Origin: Endomychus coccineus
Taxonomy: Eukaryota > Arthropoda > Insecta > Coleoptera > Endomychidae
NCBI GenBank assembly: GCA_958510875.1
Contig: OY294069.1
Location: 176,124,868-176,188,867 of the forward strand
DNA: 64,000 nt
Direction: 5' to 3'
The stretch's first letter is position 1; each line of letters starts with the position of its first letter. A program made the position numbers and the translations under genes. Below, one piece after another: positions 45,520 to 57,561 of this stretch. The notes under the pieces were generated by a model. It did not search any database. It was not told the origin of the DNA and saw only the letters and a program-made list of their open reading frames with translations.

Positions 45520-45800
45520 TTTAGCAACACCTTTGATAAAGTTTCCGATTTCGACAAATCCGGGATGTACAAAATCAATTGTGAGTCGTGTTCAAAAACT
45601 ATGTGGGTCAAACTAAAAGGAACATTTTAACTCGTTATACGGAACAGTTTGCTCATATAAAGAAAAATAATGGTGAAAAATCAGCGGTAACCGAACATAT
45701 TCTGAATACAGGTCACACCATTTTTCAAATAAAGTTTATCACTTTTAAAACACAGTGTCATCCTGTACACTATATTGTAAAACAATTGATCAATACATAG
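45520..45800 (+). pseudogene. PLE GIY-YIG endonuclease with one frameshift
   Basis: KVSDFDKSG-type start at about 45536, GMYKINCESCSKT, then a one-base shift into NYVGQTKRNILTRYTEQFAH, AVTEHILNTGHTIFQ. GIY is GMY; YVGQT is intact. It is the same family as the minus-strand copy at 42988-43332. It ends at a stop at 45798-45800. Confidence 0.75.
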
Positions 45801-47179
45801 TTATCCAAGTGTGAATTTGAGTTGTATTCACAACTTATGATTCAATTTGTGACGAATTTGCACATAGTACTATCATTATTAGTGATCATTATTAAATTAC
45901 ACGAAGCCTATTATGTACACGTAAGTTTCTTTAGCAACTTTCAAGTTGTTAATGTAACCTTAAAACACATAAGTTGTATTCACGTTATTATAGCAGTTCC
46001 AAAGCTTCGCAAGGGAGGAATGTGCTTGCAAACAGGATATTTTAAACATTCTTCGATGAAACAACAAGGCCACTTAAAAGAATATAGGTGGATTCGCTGA
46101 ACTTTCTAATCGGATTTAATTAAAATACAAGCTGTCTAAATAATCGTTAGACTTGCAAAGTACATTCCTCGTTAATTAGCAAAGGAATGTTGTAACTTAA
46201 TTGTTGGCGAGTGGTTAAACAAAATATTGTCGAGCAGTTTTAATTTATAGAGTTCATAGTACTTCGTATATCAACAGCCATGAAATCATTACCTAATTAA
46301 CACTGATTTGCATACAAAATAATAACTGTACCGTTTAGATTTACTTTTGGTTTCTTGCCGTAAAGAATAAGGCGGCAATATTTATCTCGCATCTCGCGTG
46401 CCACGTAGAATGATTTTTTGACTATTTATCAGAGAATATTAATTATGCTGATATGAAAACGTTCCTAACTACTAAACTAATGGAAAGGTGCGTGTCCACA
46501 GCAATGCGTTATCCAGAAAAATTACGATTTCCATAAATCAGACACCCTAGAGACTCCTAAAAATATTACAATGTCTCGTCCACTTAGAATCATATAAACA
46601 ACAAGGAATAACGATATTCCCAATATTCGATATCATGATGGTATCCCTAGAACGGAATCCAGCGTTTGATGATCGCCGATTGATTAGATCACATTTTTCT
46701 AAATTAATACTTCAGCAGTGTTTTGTCTATACACTCTATGGTACAAGGCCTGAACGCTGAGAAAACGCTTTTCTGGAACAATACAATCCTGCCATCGACC
46801 CATTCCCATTATGATAGCAACTAGTTTACTGACACAAAGGATCACAAACGTTTCCAATTGAGGTTACAACGCCAGACATCGTCGATAAAATCCATGGTAC
46901 GATATTGGACGATCGGCGAGTTAAAGTGCAGGAACATGCTTAGACTATGGACATCTCAAACAAACGGGTACGGAACATTCTGCATTTCCATAAAATGGGT
47001 AAGGCTAAAACAATTCAGGTGATGGTATATACACCTAAATATGAAATTGATCAGAAATATTGGTTGATTTCATCAAGTTTATGACAATTAAAATTCGAAC
47101 TATATTCTATCTCATGATAAAAACTATTTGCAGGATGGAAAAATGCTTTTCTGTAACAATTTAACAATACCATGAAATG
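45801..47179. other. Unassigned spacer with one CTCTATAGTACAAGGC motif
   Basis: 46729-46758 carries ACTCTATGGTACAAGGCCTG, matching 13398-13425. Short phrases like GAAAAATGCTTTTCTGTAAC recur at 46765, 47140 and 49820, perhaps a diverged satellite. No coding sequence recognised. Confidence 0.4.
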
Positions 47180-47417
47180 CACTGTAAAAAATGGGTGTAA
47201 TTTTAATGGTGTTAATTGGTAAAATTACTACGATGTACTGGCAACAATTACCTCATTTTTGAGATAAAGCTTGAAGTACCTAAAAGTTGGAGAACATTTA
47301 CCAGGTAAATTGGATTCTGGTGTATTTTTACGTTACAGAATAGAAAATTACCTCTGCGTGAATAATTTTACCCTAGATTTGACTGGAAATTTATCATTAT
47401 CATGGTAAATTTGATAC

Positions 47418-47495
47418 CATTTGGATAAATTTACCCACTAATAGTGAAAATTTATTCATTTGGATAAATTTTCCCACTAATAGTGAAAATTTATT
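47418..47495. repeat. 39-bp tandem repeat, two units
   Basis: Units 47418-47456 and 47457-47495 begin CATTTGGATAAATTT and are nearly identical (one or two differences). Confidence 0.9.
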
Positions 47496-49399
47496 CAAAT
47501 GGGTTATATGATCGTACAGTTTGACATCGTATTATGAACCGGTTACATGGATGATTGATCAACTAATAGGAAGCTGACTTCAAGAAAATTGTTAGGGTTG
47601 GGTTGGTATGTTAAAGGCAGAGGGTTCCATTAGCTAATCAAGTATCCGATAACACACATGCAGACTTTGAAAAATAATTGTCATGTCATGATGATTAAAA
47701 ATTACAAAGTATTTTTTTGTGCAAATTAGTAAACATACAGCGATAGTTAACATCTTATGTTTTTGAGGTTAGAATATTTAATTATAAAAGAGAAATATTT
47801 TGTTATACACTTTATTACACAACACAGCCGCTATTCTATTATCTATATCTCTATTTATTAAATAGAAAAACTAAGCCGTTGTAGTATTAAATTAATAAGA
47901 TTTCTTTAATATGCATATAAAATACTACCAAAAATATAGTACGATATGAATGAAAACTCTGAATCTTCGGTTAACAAAATAATATCAATTCAAATTTCCC
48001 TCAATCGGTTCTGCGCTCTAACCTGATTGCGGTACTGACATCGACAGATTGTGTCTTCTCTGTGTTGCGTATACGTAAAGATATTGATATCCCTCTCTAT
48101 TACACGCTACTAATGATCTCGAGCGAGAGACATACAGCTATCGTAGACGTTTTGCATAGTCGAATTTCCCAGATTGCATTGCAGTTGCAGTTTGCACTTA
48201 CTGTCGTGTTGCATATGAGCTTCTGTTTCTAATTCAGTAAGGAATTAAGGATCATTTTCATTTTAAAACTTTTAAATGAAATACATTTATTAAACAGTCG
48301 ATTGTTTCGTTATTGTGAGAACCGGAATACTTGTTTTCTTGGGCCCCTTTTGAAAGGTAGGTTGATGGGTTTCTTTGCTGTTTTTGTACCTATATTCGCC
48401 TTTTATGTCTATAGATTTCCAAGATAGGTACACATAACCTGTACGCCAGCAGAACTTATTACATTAAAAATAGGTTATTACTGTCAAATATGGATTTCCT
48501 ACATTAAGGCAATATAATTTTCAACATTATCACAGACAGGTGTACGGTGTAAGATTTATTTGTACCCGAAAAGTGAGTATTTTGTATGTTTTTATCTTTC
48601 AAATATACTACATTTTAATTTCAGGTGAATTTTGTCTGATCAATTTGTATTTTACAATAATTCTATTATTTTGTTTTGATATACTTTTCTTTCCTCAATC
48701 GGAATTGAGGTGCAAGTAAGTTGGTTTTATATCTTTGTTTCTTAATAATAATGTACAGTGTGATTTTCTCATTGTTGTCATTCGTGGTTTTCTTATAGAG
48801 GTAGGTAGTAAATTATAATTTGGTTTGCATCGTACGGTTCATTTTGTATATTTTATTTTCATAGAAAGGCTTCCTATTTTTTCCTGTTTTTTCCATTCCA
48901 GTATTTTGAATCTCAATTTTCTCTATTTTTGAATCCCCCTGGCCCTAATATGTATGTGTATTGCTTTTCCTCATCTCCCTTATTCTAATAATAAATATTT
49001 TTGAATTTCAGGTAGTCTTGTTACTTTTGTTGCCGTCCCAGTATGAGGTTTTTTTATATATAAGTTTGTAACAATATTAGTTATTTGTAATTTTTTGAAG
49101 AATTTTTTATAAACTTTTGTAATCCTGAATATAAGTAAAACAAAAATTCTCGTTTCATTTTGTTTAGGTTATTGTATTCAGGTAATGGTTCACAATAGAA
49201 TGTTAGAAAAAGGGCTAACATGAACTGGTTAATTCATCTTCCTGGTTGACGATGATACAACAGAATTTTAATCAAAAGTTGGAATAGTGCGTAGGTAAAG
49301 TTTATTTTTAAATGAATATTTCAGGGCCAAATCATCTAGGTATTTCGTTTAGAAACAAAATTACAATTTGGTGTAAATGTATCTGTAAAATTAACAACA

Positions 49400-49527
49400 G
49401 TAATTTTATCTATACAAATTTACATCAAACTGTAATTTCATCTATACAAATTAACATCAAAGTGTAATTTTATCTGTACAAATTTACATTAGAGTGTAAT
49501 TTTATCTATACAAATTTACACCAATGT
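49400..49527. repeat. 32-bp tandem repeat, four units
   Basis: Four contiguous 32-bp units start at 49400, 49432, 49464 and 49496 with consensus start GTAATTTTATCTATACAAAT. A partial fifth follows. Units abut directly, so this is a minisatellite and not a spacer array. Confidence 0.92.
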
Positions 49528-49727
49528 GTAATTTTAGGGGGTAAAATTACACCAACGTGTTTTTTTCTCTGTAAAATTTACACCGCCAAGGATTTTTACC
49601 CGAGCAATGAGTAATTATCCCTTTTTGGTTAAAAATACCCTTACGCGTTAAATTTACTCCGTGGAATGGTGGCCGCCCAGTGGCCACCATTTCTTAGGGG
49701 AATTTTACCCAAATATTTTTTACAGTG

Positions 49728-51544
49728 TGGATATGATGATGCCTATAACGCTATAACAAATCCTACGGTGGTATAATCCAATCTCTTGTCATTTGATTGA
49801 GCTATTTGGAAGTGAAAAAGTGATTTTCTACAACAATTTTGACATTCTACTTTGTATAGTCATTTCGATAAGTTATTTGGAGGACGGAAAAGGTATTTTC
49901 TACTCTGCTGAAGGTAGTCAAAACCATCATCCAAAAAATCTCACTTCATCTATAAATAGATGTTCCACTAAGAAATCATGCAATGTACCACATTGATAGA
50001 TTGCTCGTGTATCGCAATGGTAAGATGGATATTTCCCAATTTCAGATCGCATTTCAAATACCTAGTCTGAATTCTGACGAGAACTGAAATTCGCATCACG
50101 TGATTGTCGAAGGAACGATGCTTAAGACTGAGCCTTTTCCATATACCTTCGAAGCAATTAAGAAATTAAGTAAGAACAATGCTCGCAGCAATAAATTGCT
50201 AATAAAACTGTCCGTTTTTTAGAGCCACTATAAAATCCGAGGGTCGTAATATTCGCTTTAGTACTACCCAAAGCCGCCAGAGGACACCGACAAAGCAACT
50301 AAAGTGTTTCTAATGTCAATTAATGGTTTCATTCCTCAGACGAAGTAACGCGATAATAAAGTCAATATAAACCAGCCAGGCTTTCTGGTTTCACTGTGTA
50401 TTAGGAATCATGAAAGACTAATTGATGATTGGATTGTATCGATAACTAATTTCTTATATGTATTCTAATCTACGAGAGCTCTTGTCTCGCTTGACACATG
50501 AACATACTATCTACATTCCATACTGTTGTCTTTATATTTCTTCAGAAACAAGGAATTTGGAAAGTTAAAGCTCACCCTTCATGATCTGTGCATTAAAGTG
50601 GAACGGACATTTTGTTGAGTACTGTATATAATTTAATATTGAATTATCGCATGTAACCCCGGGTTATAATTTCTGTATTTTGTTCTACGAAAAATTACAC
50701 ATTTCTCTGATTGCCGAACATGTATTCAATGCTTTGCACCTCGTGATTATTGATTTGCTGAGATATGTGTGTGTGTATGTATAAACTCAACAAACCCTTG
50801 GGATATATAAAATAAGGCATGCAAATCCGATGCAAATCCCAGCGTTTCCGTGACCTTACAAATAAAACTTTACAACGGTTGTTTCTTGGCTAGCATAAAG
50901 TCAGGTAATGCTAAATATGATCGATAGATCATGCTAATAATATATCAGTCAATTAGTTCTCTGATAAATGGTTATTTAGTTGGTGTACTACATTTGAATT
51001 GCAAATTTAATTTGTTTTACTTGTCAAACAGAGCGATATTACAATGAAAGGACCGATATGAAATGTTCACAATCTGCCTACATCGGAATTATTGTTCTCA
51101 GTAATATTACATGAAAGTTCTAATCGGATTTAAGTATCAATCAGCCTGTATTATTATGTTTCTAATCACTATTAACACACATGTGATGCAATCAACAAAT
51201 ATTTGAAATTCTACTGAAGATAAAGTGACCAAATGAAAACCAAACACTATAATGATGTGATTTATAAATGATTCAATTGCTACTACACGTAAATGTACTA
51301 AAATTGTTAATCTCGAACATTTGTACAGCAGGGGTCCCAAATGCTATTCTTGTGGCAGTCCTGATATGGTGTTAAAAAGTTTAGATTATTCCTCGCAGAC
51401 TATTATCGACTTACGCATACCGATATCTTCTATATTTGAATAAAATCACTTATCACAACCTTCGGCGGTATAACCAGTTACACATTTCTGCTTCAGGAAT
51501 TGAAGAAAAAGAATTTGTAATACTATATATAAGAAATAATCACC
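49728..51544. other. Unrecognised spacer
   Basis: No supported feature. GCAGGGGTCCCAAATG near 51329 resembles a hAT terminus but has no partner. Confidence 0.4.
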
Positions 51545-51725
51545 GTTATCCACCAAAAATACTATTGAAGTACTGAGGACCTTTCTGCTACCAAGTAGCC
51601 ATCATCTACATTATTAATCAAAATGTGCCACTTTAAATACTATTTGGGGATGATAATGTGAGCAAGGGATTAACATCAACTTATACATTTTCATCCCTCC
51701 TAAATTATCTAAATAACGAGTTTTA
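51545..51725 (-). mobile_element. PLE 3' end with hammerhead-like relic
   Basis: GTACTGAGGACCTTTCTGCT and ACCAAGTAGCCATCATCTAC match, in reverse, the + strand PLE 3' end at 61394-61440; 51610-51720 matches the reverse of 61260-61370. The stem GGCTAC-TTG-GTAGC and GAAA are intact while CUGAUGA is changed to AGATGA. Confidence 0.6.
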
Positions 51726-51959
51726 GCTCTCTTAGGAAAGCTAAAGTTTTGTCCGGCTCCAGTGGAAAATTTTCCTCAAGAAATGATTTATTCGTTCTCA
51801 ACAATCCTTGTAGCCAGATACACTTCCTCCAATGTTTCCCTAATTTTTCAATCCCTTCCAAACAATACAATTTCGGCATTCCTTAGACGTCCATCGACGA
51901 CCTCACCGTTGGAGCCAAATCTTCTTCCTCCGAGCCATTTCTTTCAGAATAGATAATCG

Positions 51960-52194
51960 CAGAGAGTCAAATCTGGAGAATATGGTGAATGATGAACCAA
52001 TTTGTAGTGCAATTCAATTTTGCTATTGCGACTACGGACCTGTGCTTCGGTGAGTTGTCTTGGTGGAAGAGTACATTTTTCTTTGCCAAATGCGGCCGCT
52101 TTCGCATCAAATTGATGTCGAATCGATTCAACAGCTCTGCATAATATACGCCGGTGATTGTTTTGCCCTTTCCAAGGTTATCGATATGGACCAC
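51960..52194 (-). pseudogene. mariner transposase fragment (catalytic region)
   Basis: On the minus strand: VHIDNLGKGKTITGVYYAEL, LLNRFDINLMRKRPHLAKKN and VLFHQDNSPKHRSVVAIAKL. HQDN holds the second catalytic Asp. A frame slip then moves ELHYKLVHHSPYSPDL, with the third Asp, into another frame. It stops at 51967 in the original frame. The N-terminal HTH and first Asp are missing. Confidence 0.8.
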
Positions 52195-52239
52195 AAAAAC
52201 TGTGTTGGTCGTTGAGATGAAGTTGGTTTATCGGTCAAC

Positions 52240-52690
52240 AAATTCATGGCCACAGTTTTTGAGGTTGACAGAACGATCACCTGCGTACCTGTTGGATCGG
52301 ATCGACGCCGATTTGAAGTGATAGCAGACGCCTTTGGCAAAGAAAAAAGTGCTCCTTCACCAGGATGACGCACCGGCGCACAGGTCACAGCCGCAATGGC
52401 GTAATTATATGAATTGCACTACGAATTGGTTCGTCATCCATCATATTTTCTAGATTTGGCCTCCTGGGATCTCTATCTATTTCCAAACATGGAGAAATAT
52501 CTCGGCGGAAAGTAATTTGGCTCCAACGATGAGGTCATCTCCGAAACAGAAGCCTATTTCGAAAGATTGCCATGATCATATTATTTGGAAGCAATCGAAA
52601 ATCGTTTTGACCAAATAAATCATTTCTTGTTTCATTCTTCAGGGACTCTCATCTTGCTCTCGTATAAGCAAGTCGAGTGTGCATAGTTAA
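52240..52690 (+). pseudogene. mariner transposase fragment, opposite strand
   Basis: The + strand gives AYLLDRIDADLK, TPLAKKKVLLHQDDAPAHRS (second Asp), then YELHYELVRHPSYFLDLAS with the third Asp, NMEKYLGGK, a stop, FGSNDEVISETEAYFERLP, another stop, and SYYLEAIENRFD. It is the same family as 51960-52194 on the minus strand, lying head to head about 50 bp away. The 3' flank FFHSSGTLILLS ends near 52670. Inactive. Confidence 0.8.
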
Positions 52691-53323
52691 CCTAATAGTC
52701 GACCGAGAAATTGAAGTTTTGACAGATTCTATTAAAATGTCCTATGAATTTCCTTTTACTTGTACAGTTGTTTTTTCAATGGTTGAAAACACCTGCTTAT
52801 AGAAGTCTTCCATGTGTCTTCTAAAAAAAAAATTCAAATTAAAATTTGGAGGAAAGGTAAAGCGTTTCGTCACCACATCCACTTTTTTCCCCACTGAATG
52901 TAGAGTTAAAACAAATGGTTGAAATTTGTCAATAAACCAAATATAATGACACACTGGCTACAGCATCATAAGAAAAATACAAAATTCCTGCTGCAATGTT
53001 GCAGCAAATGCCATTTTGCATCCACAAGGGAAGAATCCTCTCAATCTCAATATACCAAGCGCACAATTAGGTGCATTCTGCTTGATCTCAATACCAATAA
53101 AACTATTGCTCTCAAGAGATATGTCCCTGTATTGAGCCGTCCAGTTCTAAGACCGGCTATCTTCACAAACTCATAAGCATGATATATTTATCTTTACAAA
53201 GAATTCACGAAATTTAATGTGTTGCCAATCGTCTTGTAAAATGAATTTGTTTCAAAGTCTTGCACTTATCCAATAATGCTTACATTGGAAGAAATGTGGA
53301 AGATTTAGGTATTCGATTGGTGG
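52691..53323. other. Mostly unassigned; short LINE scrap at 53060-53105
   Basis: GCGCACAATTAGGTGCATTC and CTCAATACCAATAAA at 53060-53110 match the LINE region at 10672-10715. The minus-strand frame at 52742-52954 is unrecognised. Confidence 0.4.
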
Positions 53324-53548
53324 TCATCCCGAGCATGGATATGCAAAGTTGTTGGTCACTCCCAACAGATCGTTGATATGGAACAGAAACAAAGTTGGTA
53401 TGAAGACAGATACCTGTGGAACACCAGCGTTAGTAGCCATTGTAACGGATACTCCGTCAACTACCATATGGAGTGATCTATCTGTGTTGAGGCGGTAAAT
53501 CATATGGCAGAAGTTTCCCAAGAAAGCTTTGATGCCAGACTCGTTCAA
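53324..53548 (-). pseudogene. LINE RT palm fragment, same family as 10.6 kb
   Basis: The minus-strand frame includes IKAFLGNFCHMIYRLNTDRS, HMVVDGVSVTMATNAGVPQV and FIPTLFLFHINDLLGVTNNF. These correspond to the region before and including the VPQGS block. The catalytic Asp pair that should follow is lost: the sequence ends NNFAYPC. Upstream bases to about 53590 retain more of the palm. Confidence 0.75.
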
Positions 53549-53589
53549 ATGCTTTGGAGATATCCAAAATTATGCCCCATCTAAGTTTG

Positions 53590-54544
53590 TTGTTGGGAAA
53601 CGCCAAGAAGTTAATAACATTAAATTAAAACTTTTGCCAGTTGTTGTGTTTAATTCAATCCACTTAAGTTACGAGATGTTGAACAGTTACTGGCGAAACG
53701 TTAAGGCAAAGCATGTAAAGACATTCCTTGCTTGTCATTCTATGTCAAGGTCCTGCAGGATTACGAGGACATCATCTATGAATACTGTTTTATTTAAAAT
53801 GATGACTATCACATGTTACAGTTTTGACCGAAACACCCCTTACATACTACTAGGAGGGAAGAAAAAGGAAAAACAGGCATTATGACGTGTCTTCATATAA
53901 ATCAATTAAATTGTTATGAATATTCGTATTGTACGCTCCAGTTACGCGTCGAACAAGAAATAAATGAATAAAATGAGTATTTCTCTTTAATAGGTGATTA
54001 CATATATATCGTAATATATTCTCTTTGGTATGCGCAACGTGAAATAAAAGCGATTTATGAATTTTTAATGATCGTATAAATTAGACGACTCCGATGTTTA
54101 TTAATAGGTTCATGTAAGGTTTATGGTGGGTATCAGTTATTGTTTCCTGGAAATACTTTTCGCCTCTTTACAAAATGAATGGCGCTTAATTCGCGCAATG
54201 ACAGGTTTTCGTTTCAATGAAATTCAATTATTTTAAACTCGCACAAAAGTGACATATCCAACAGTATAATTACACTCTCGTGAGCGTTCGAGAACTTCTG
54301 CACGAATTCGTATACTATTGAATCAAAGAAAAAGCTTCGGTTTGTTGAAATCCATCGTAAGCTATCTTCAAATTTCGAGAACATGCACTTTCAACTTTCA
54401 AGTACTTGCTACACAATCTACTGCTCGTATCTAGTATTATACAGTGTCCGAAAATTCATATTCCAAACTTCAGTAGGTGATTATAACACGCAGAAATGAG
54501 AAAAAATGTCAACATACTATTTCCGGAAATGCTTCAATAAAGAG
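53590..54544. other. Unrecognised spacer
   Basis: No supported feature. TATACAGTGTCCG near 54440 resembles a repeat terminus without a partner. Confidence 0.4.
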
Positions 54545-54579
54545 CTACGGATTTTTAAAGATGGGGGATTAAAGTTGGT

Positions 54580-54955
54580 GGGAAAAATGAAACAGATCAA
54601 TCGAAAATCTCATGTGAAATTTGTGATGTACCATCCTTAACTAGAACGCATTATAATTTTCAGACTCACATGCCATCCAGTTTTGTTTGGACATTCATCA
54701 AAAGAAAGCAACCTTGAAGATTTTTGTAAAAGTGGAAAAAAGTGAATTTCGCGGTTTGCGTAATCTTTTTTCGTCCCAAAATTCACTTATTTCCATGTTT
54801 ACCAAAATCTTCAAGGTTGCTTGCCTTAGATGGGTGTCAAAACAGAACTGAATGACATAATGCGTCCTAGTTAAAGATGGTGCATCACAAATGTCACATG
54901 GTATTTTCGACTGTGGCGCCATCTGTCTCATTTTTCAGGGACTTTTCACCTTGCT
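54580..54955. repeat. Long hairpin: 170-bp arms with a short loop
   Basis: 54580-54750 and 54772-54945 are inverted copies. Shared landmarks: CATGTGAAATTTGTGATG against its reverse at about 54885-54900, AAGCAACCTTGAAGATTTT against AAAATCTTCAAGGTTGCTTG (54803-54822), and GTGAATTT against AAATTCACTT. The loop is about 20-30 bp. The right end resembles the 3' flank of the mariner at 52640, so this may be a mariner-derived foldback. Confidence 0.8.
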
Positions 54956-55002
54956 CTCCTACAGACAAATGAGGGGCGTCTATTTATGTAGTTCTACGTA
55001 TA

Positions 55003-55639
55003 GTCCAGGCAATAAGCCGGGATATATATAAAAAAATGTACATTCATATTTTTCAAAAAAAAATTTCACATTCGAAACAGTCACATTATTCATTGTTTTC
55101 AAAGGCAATATCGTCATCCGTGCCCATGAAATACCAGAAAACGTCATATTAGTCGACCCACTTTTCAATATCGTGATATTCTATGGAATTTTCCAGGTCA
55201 TTTTTCAAAGTTTATCATTGGTTTCCATTCCAGTGAGTGTAACTTTCAACATTAGTCCGTTGTTAAAGTGTAAAACAATTTAAAATTATCCAATAACTTC
55301 AAAATTAATCTGACCAATTTTTCCAATTTTTGAAACATACGATGAGTTTTCCGGAAAAACAGATCCTGGATTCGTGATCAGCGACCCGGAAAACATACTG
55401 GCACGCATTTTCTAAGCAATATTCATTATTTATTCGAAATTTATAAATTTTTCAAGAAATGCCCTATTTGAAGGGTTGTTCTTGAGATTGAGGGAGTAAA
55501 AAGGGTTTTGCCCCATGGTTCAATAGTCATGAACGATCCTTGGGGTGTTAGGAATCGAAGGTAAAAAAATTCTTAGAAAAATATGATTATACATTTTTTT
55601 TTACATATTATGCACTTTTTCCCGGCTTATTACCTGGAC
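55003..55639. mobile_element. MITE flanked by TA, Tc1/mariner-type
   Basis: GTCCAGGCAATAAGCCGGGA at 55003 and TCCCGGCTTATTACCTGGAC ending at 55639 are inverted repeats with one mismatch over 20 bp. TA lies outside each (55001-55002, 55640-55641), as for Tc1/mariner insertion. 637 bp long with no coding sequence. Confidence 0.85.
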
Positions 55640-55641
55640 TA

Positions 55642-56802
55642 GTAGTGAACTGTTCCATCAAGTAGGCAATGTTATTGTTCACCATTATTTCGCTAATCAC
55701 AGTCTCCGAGTTTTAGTTGGCGATGCTGTCAAAAGAAAGCCAGATAGTGCAAAATTCCCCATTGACTCGAACACCTGAAAAGGTGATTGACCAGAAAAGA
55801 TTTCATCCACGTTTTTAATACTACATAACCAATAATTTAACACGTATACTAACTAAAGCACTATTTTCGGATCATGGAATGGAAATGCGAGGTGCATTCT
55901 AGGTTATAAAAACCATGGAGAACGACGTGTAAATCATTCATTCTGAGATTGTTAATGTGATGCATTCTGGAGCCTCATACTATTACATATTTGAGCTGCT
56001 TCCTGGAAAGAGATAATGAGATTTTAACAATTATTATAACCGCAATTAATAATTGAAGAATGCGCGACCTAATCGGCGTAATGAATCATTCTAATATTAT
56101 AATATTTTATGATCACAGTTATTAGCTAATAATTTATTCACCTGATGATATTAATATTAATACCTACTTAACGACAAAAATAGGTTTCTTAATCGACCTC
56201 TTCCTCGTCTAAGTGTTAAGGATATAGCAGTGTGATCACTGCAATTATCCAGTTGGAAAGTACACCGACAAGAACTATGTCAAGAGAATGTCGTCGAAAA
56301 AAGAACGAAAACGAGAAATAATCTCCTACTAGATTTTGTCGCAATATAATGATGATTACCTGTCGACATCGTTCATTGCCCCAAGACTAACGAAAGGGTT
56401 TATTATTAGTAACTTGTATTTTTCACATTAACACATTCGTCTATTAGAAACGATTCAAATGTTATTCGGTGATAAGAAGATATTAGATGTGAGGCTTGAA
56501 ATTCTACAGGATTCTTAAAAATTGACATATGTTTTCATTGGCGGCGCATTTACTGTGAGGCACTCGGTTCATGTGCTCAGGGGCTTCCCAAAATAGGGAC
56601 CCAATAACTTTGTTACTGCTACAGTCGAAATATCCTGGCATCTAAACGTATAAGTACTATATATATTTCGGACTAGATCAAATTATGAAAAAAAAAATAC
56701 TTTCCGATTTGGCGAAATCCGAAAATACATAATTCCTAATGTATCTGAATTGAGAGAGCGTGATATCCTGTTATATCTAAGTTGTAACCAATACCATTAT
56801 AT
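55642..56802. other. Unrecognised spacer
   Basis: No supported feature. Confidence 0.4.
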
Positions 56803-57115
56803 ACAGAATGTTTCATAGTATATGCGCAGGACTCCCGGATGTGATGGCTCGTCCAAGCATTTGGAAAAAGTTTCTATTAACTTACCCTCTAAAATGCACA
56901 ATTTTCGAGATACGGACGTTGAAATTGAAAAAAAATTTTGGTTTTTTGCGAATATCTCCGAAACCGTGTATGGTACAGAAAATAGTTTTTGTAAGCATTT
57001 TCTATACTCATAGTAAGCTATGTTTTGTGCGATAAAAAATAGTCATAATTGGTGAAGATTTTGAAGGGGTACCTATTGGGTGCTTTTCTCCCCAACTTCT
57101 ACGCCACTGGAAAAA
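56803..57115 (+). repeat. Dispersed non-coding repeat, copy 1
   Basis: Begins TATACAGAATGTTTCATAG, a terminus-like sequence. Its 3' part (GGTGAAGATTTTGAAGGGG to CTACGCCACTGGAAAAAGT, 57051-57117) is found in reverse complement at 60063-60140. The open frames within it are not conserved as protein. Confidence 0.55.
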
Positions 57116-57394
57116 GTGCGGTTTTGAGATGCCCATTTGAACCGCCAATGTTTTTTACACAAATAAGGTACGTGGTCATAAGCTCTAAAGTTGACCGTTT
57201 TCGAGAAAAATCAACTTTAATGTTGTAAAACATGGTCAATTTTTTGAAATTAATTTTTTTTACTAATCAAACAAAATTTATTTAAACGTTAAAACATGTA
57301 ACAAAACCAAACGTTAATTTCATGATTGCTAAATTTGAAGAAAATGACAAAAGTTATCTTTGCAAAATTCTCCAAACCGTAAAGGTAACATTTC

Positions 57395-57561
57395 GCACAT
57401 TTCAGCGTTTGTGTGAGAGAATTTATAATTTTTTTTATCATGTAGACTTTAAAATTTAAAACAAAAGCTACCTCCTGTCAAAATAACAATTAGTTTGTAC
57501 CTGCAAAAAGTAAATTTGTATTACAAAATTAAAAATGAATTACACAAACGCTGAAATGTGC
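57395..57561. repeat. Short foldback with perfect 20-bp inverted repeats
   Basis: GCACATTTCAGCGTTTGTGT at 57395-57414 and its exact reverse complement at 57542-57561. The 127-bp interior is AT-rich and non-coding. Confidence 0.8.

Larger units (their letters stand above)
47180..49727. mobile_element. Non-coding 2.5-kb element with TIRs and subterminal tandem repeats
   Basis: CACTGTAAAAAAT at 47180 is repeated inverted at 49715-49727. Both subterminal regions are rich in GTAAAATTTAC-type motifs: 39-bp units twice at 47418-47495 and 32-bp units four times at 49400-49527. No clear TSD longer than 2 bp is seen (TG on both sides). The interior has no long frame. 48000-48240 is GC-richer, and splice-like signals (GGTAGGTTG, TTTCAGGTGA, TTTCAGGTAG) follow at about 48356, 48623 and 49008, which may reflect a non-coding transcript or a degraded gene. 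Element class not assigned. Confidence 0.7.

Noticed and set aside
49400..49527. CRISPR-like array
   Set aside because: The 32-bp units are contiguous with no spacers, and the context is eukaryotic transposon sequence; it is a minisatellite.
51329..51345. hAT terminus CAGGGGTCCCAAA
   Set aside because: No inverted partner or 8-bp duplication found nearby.
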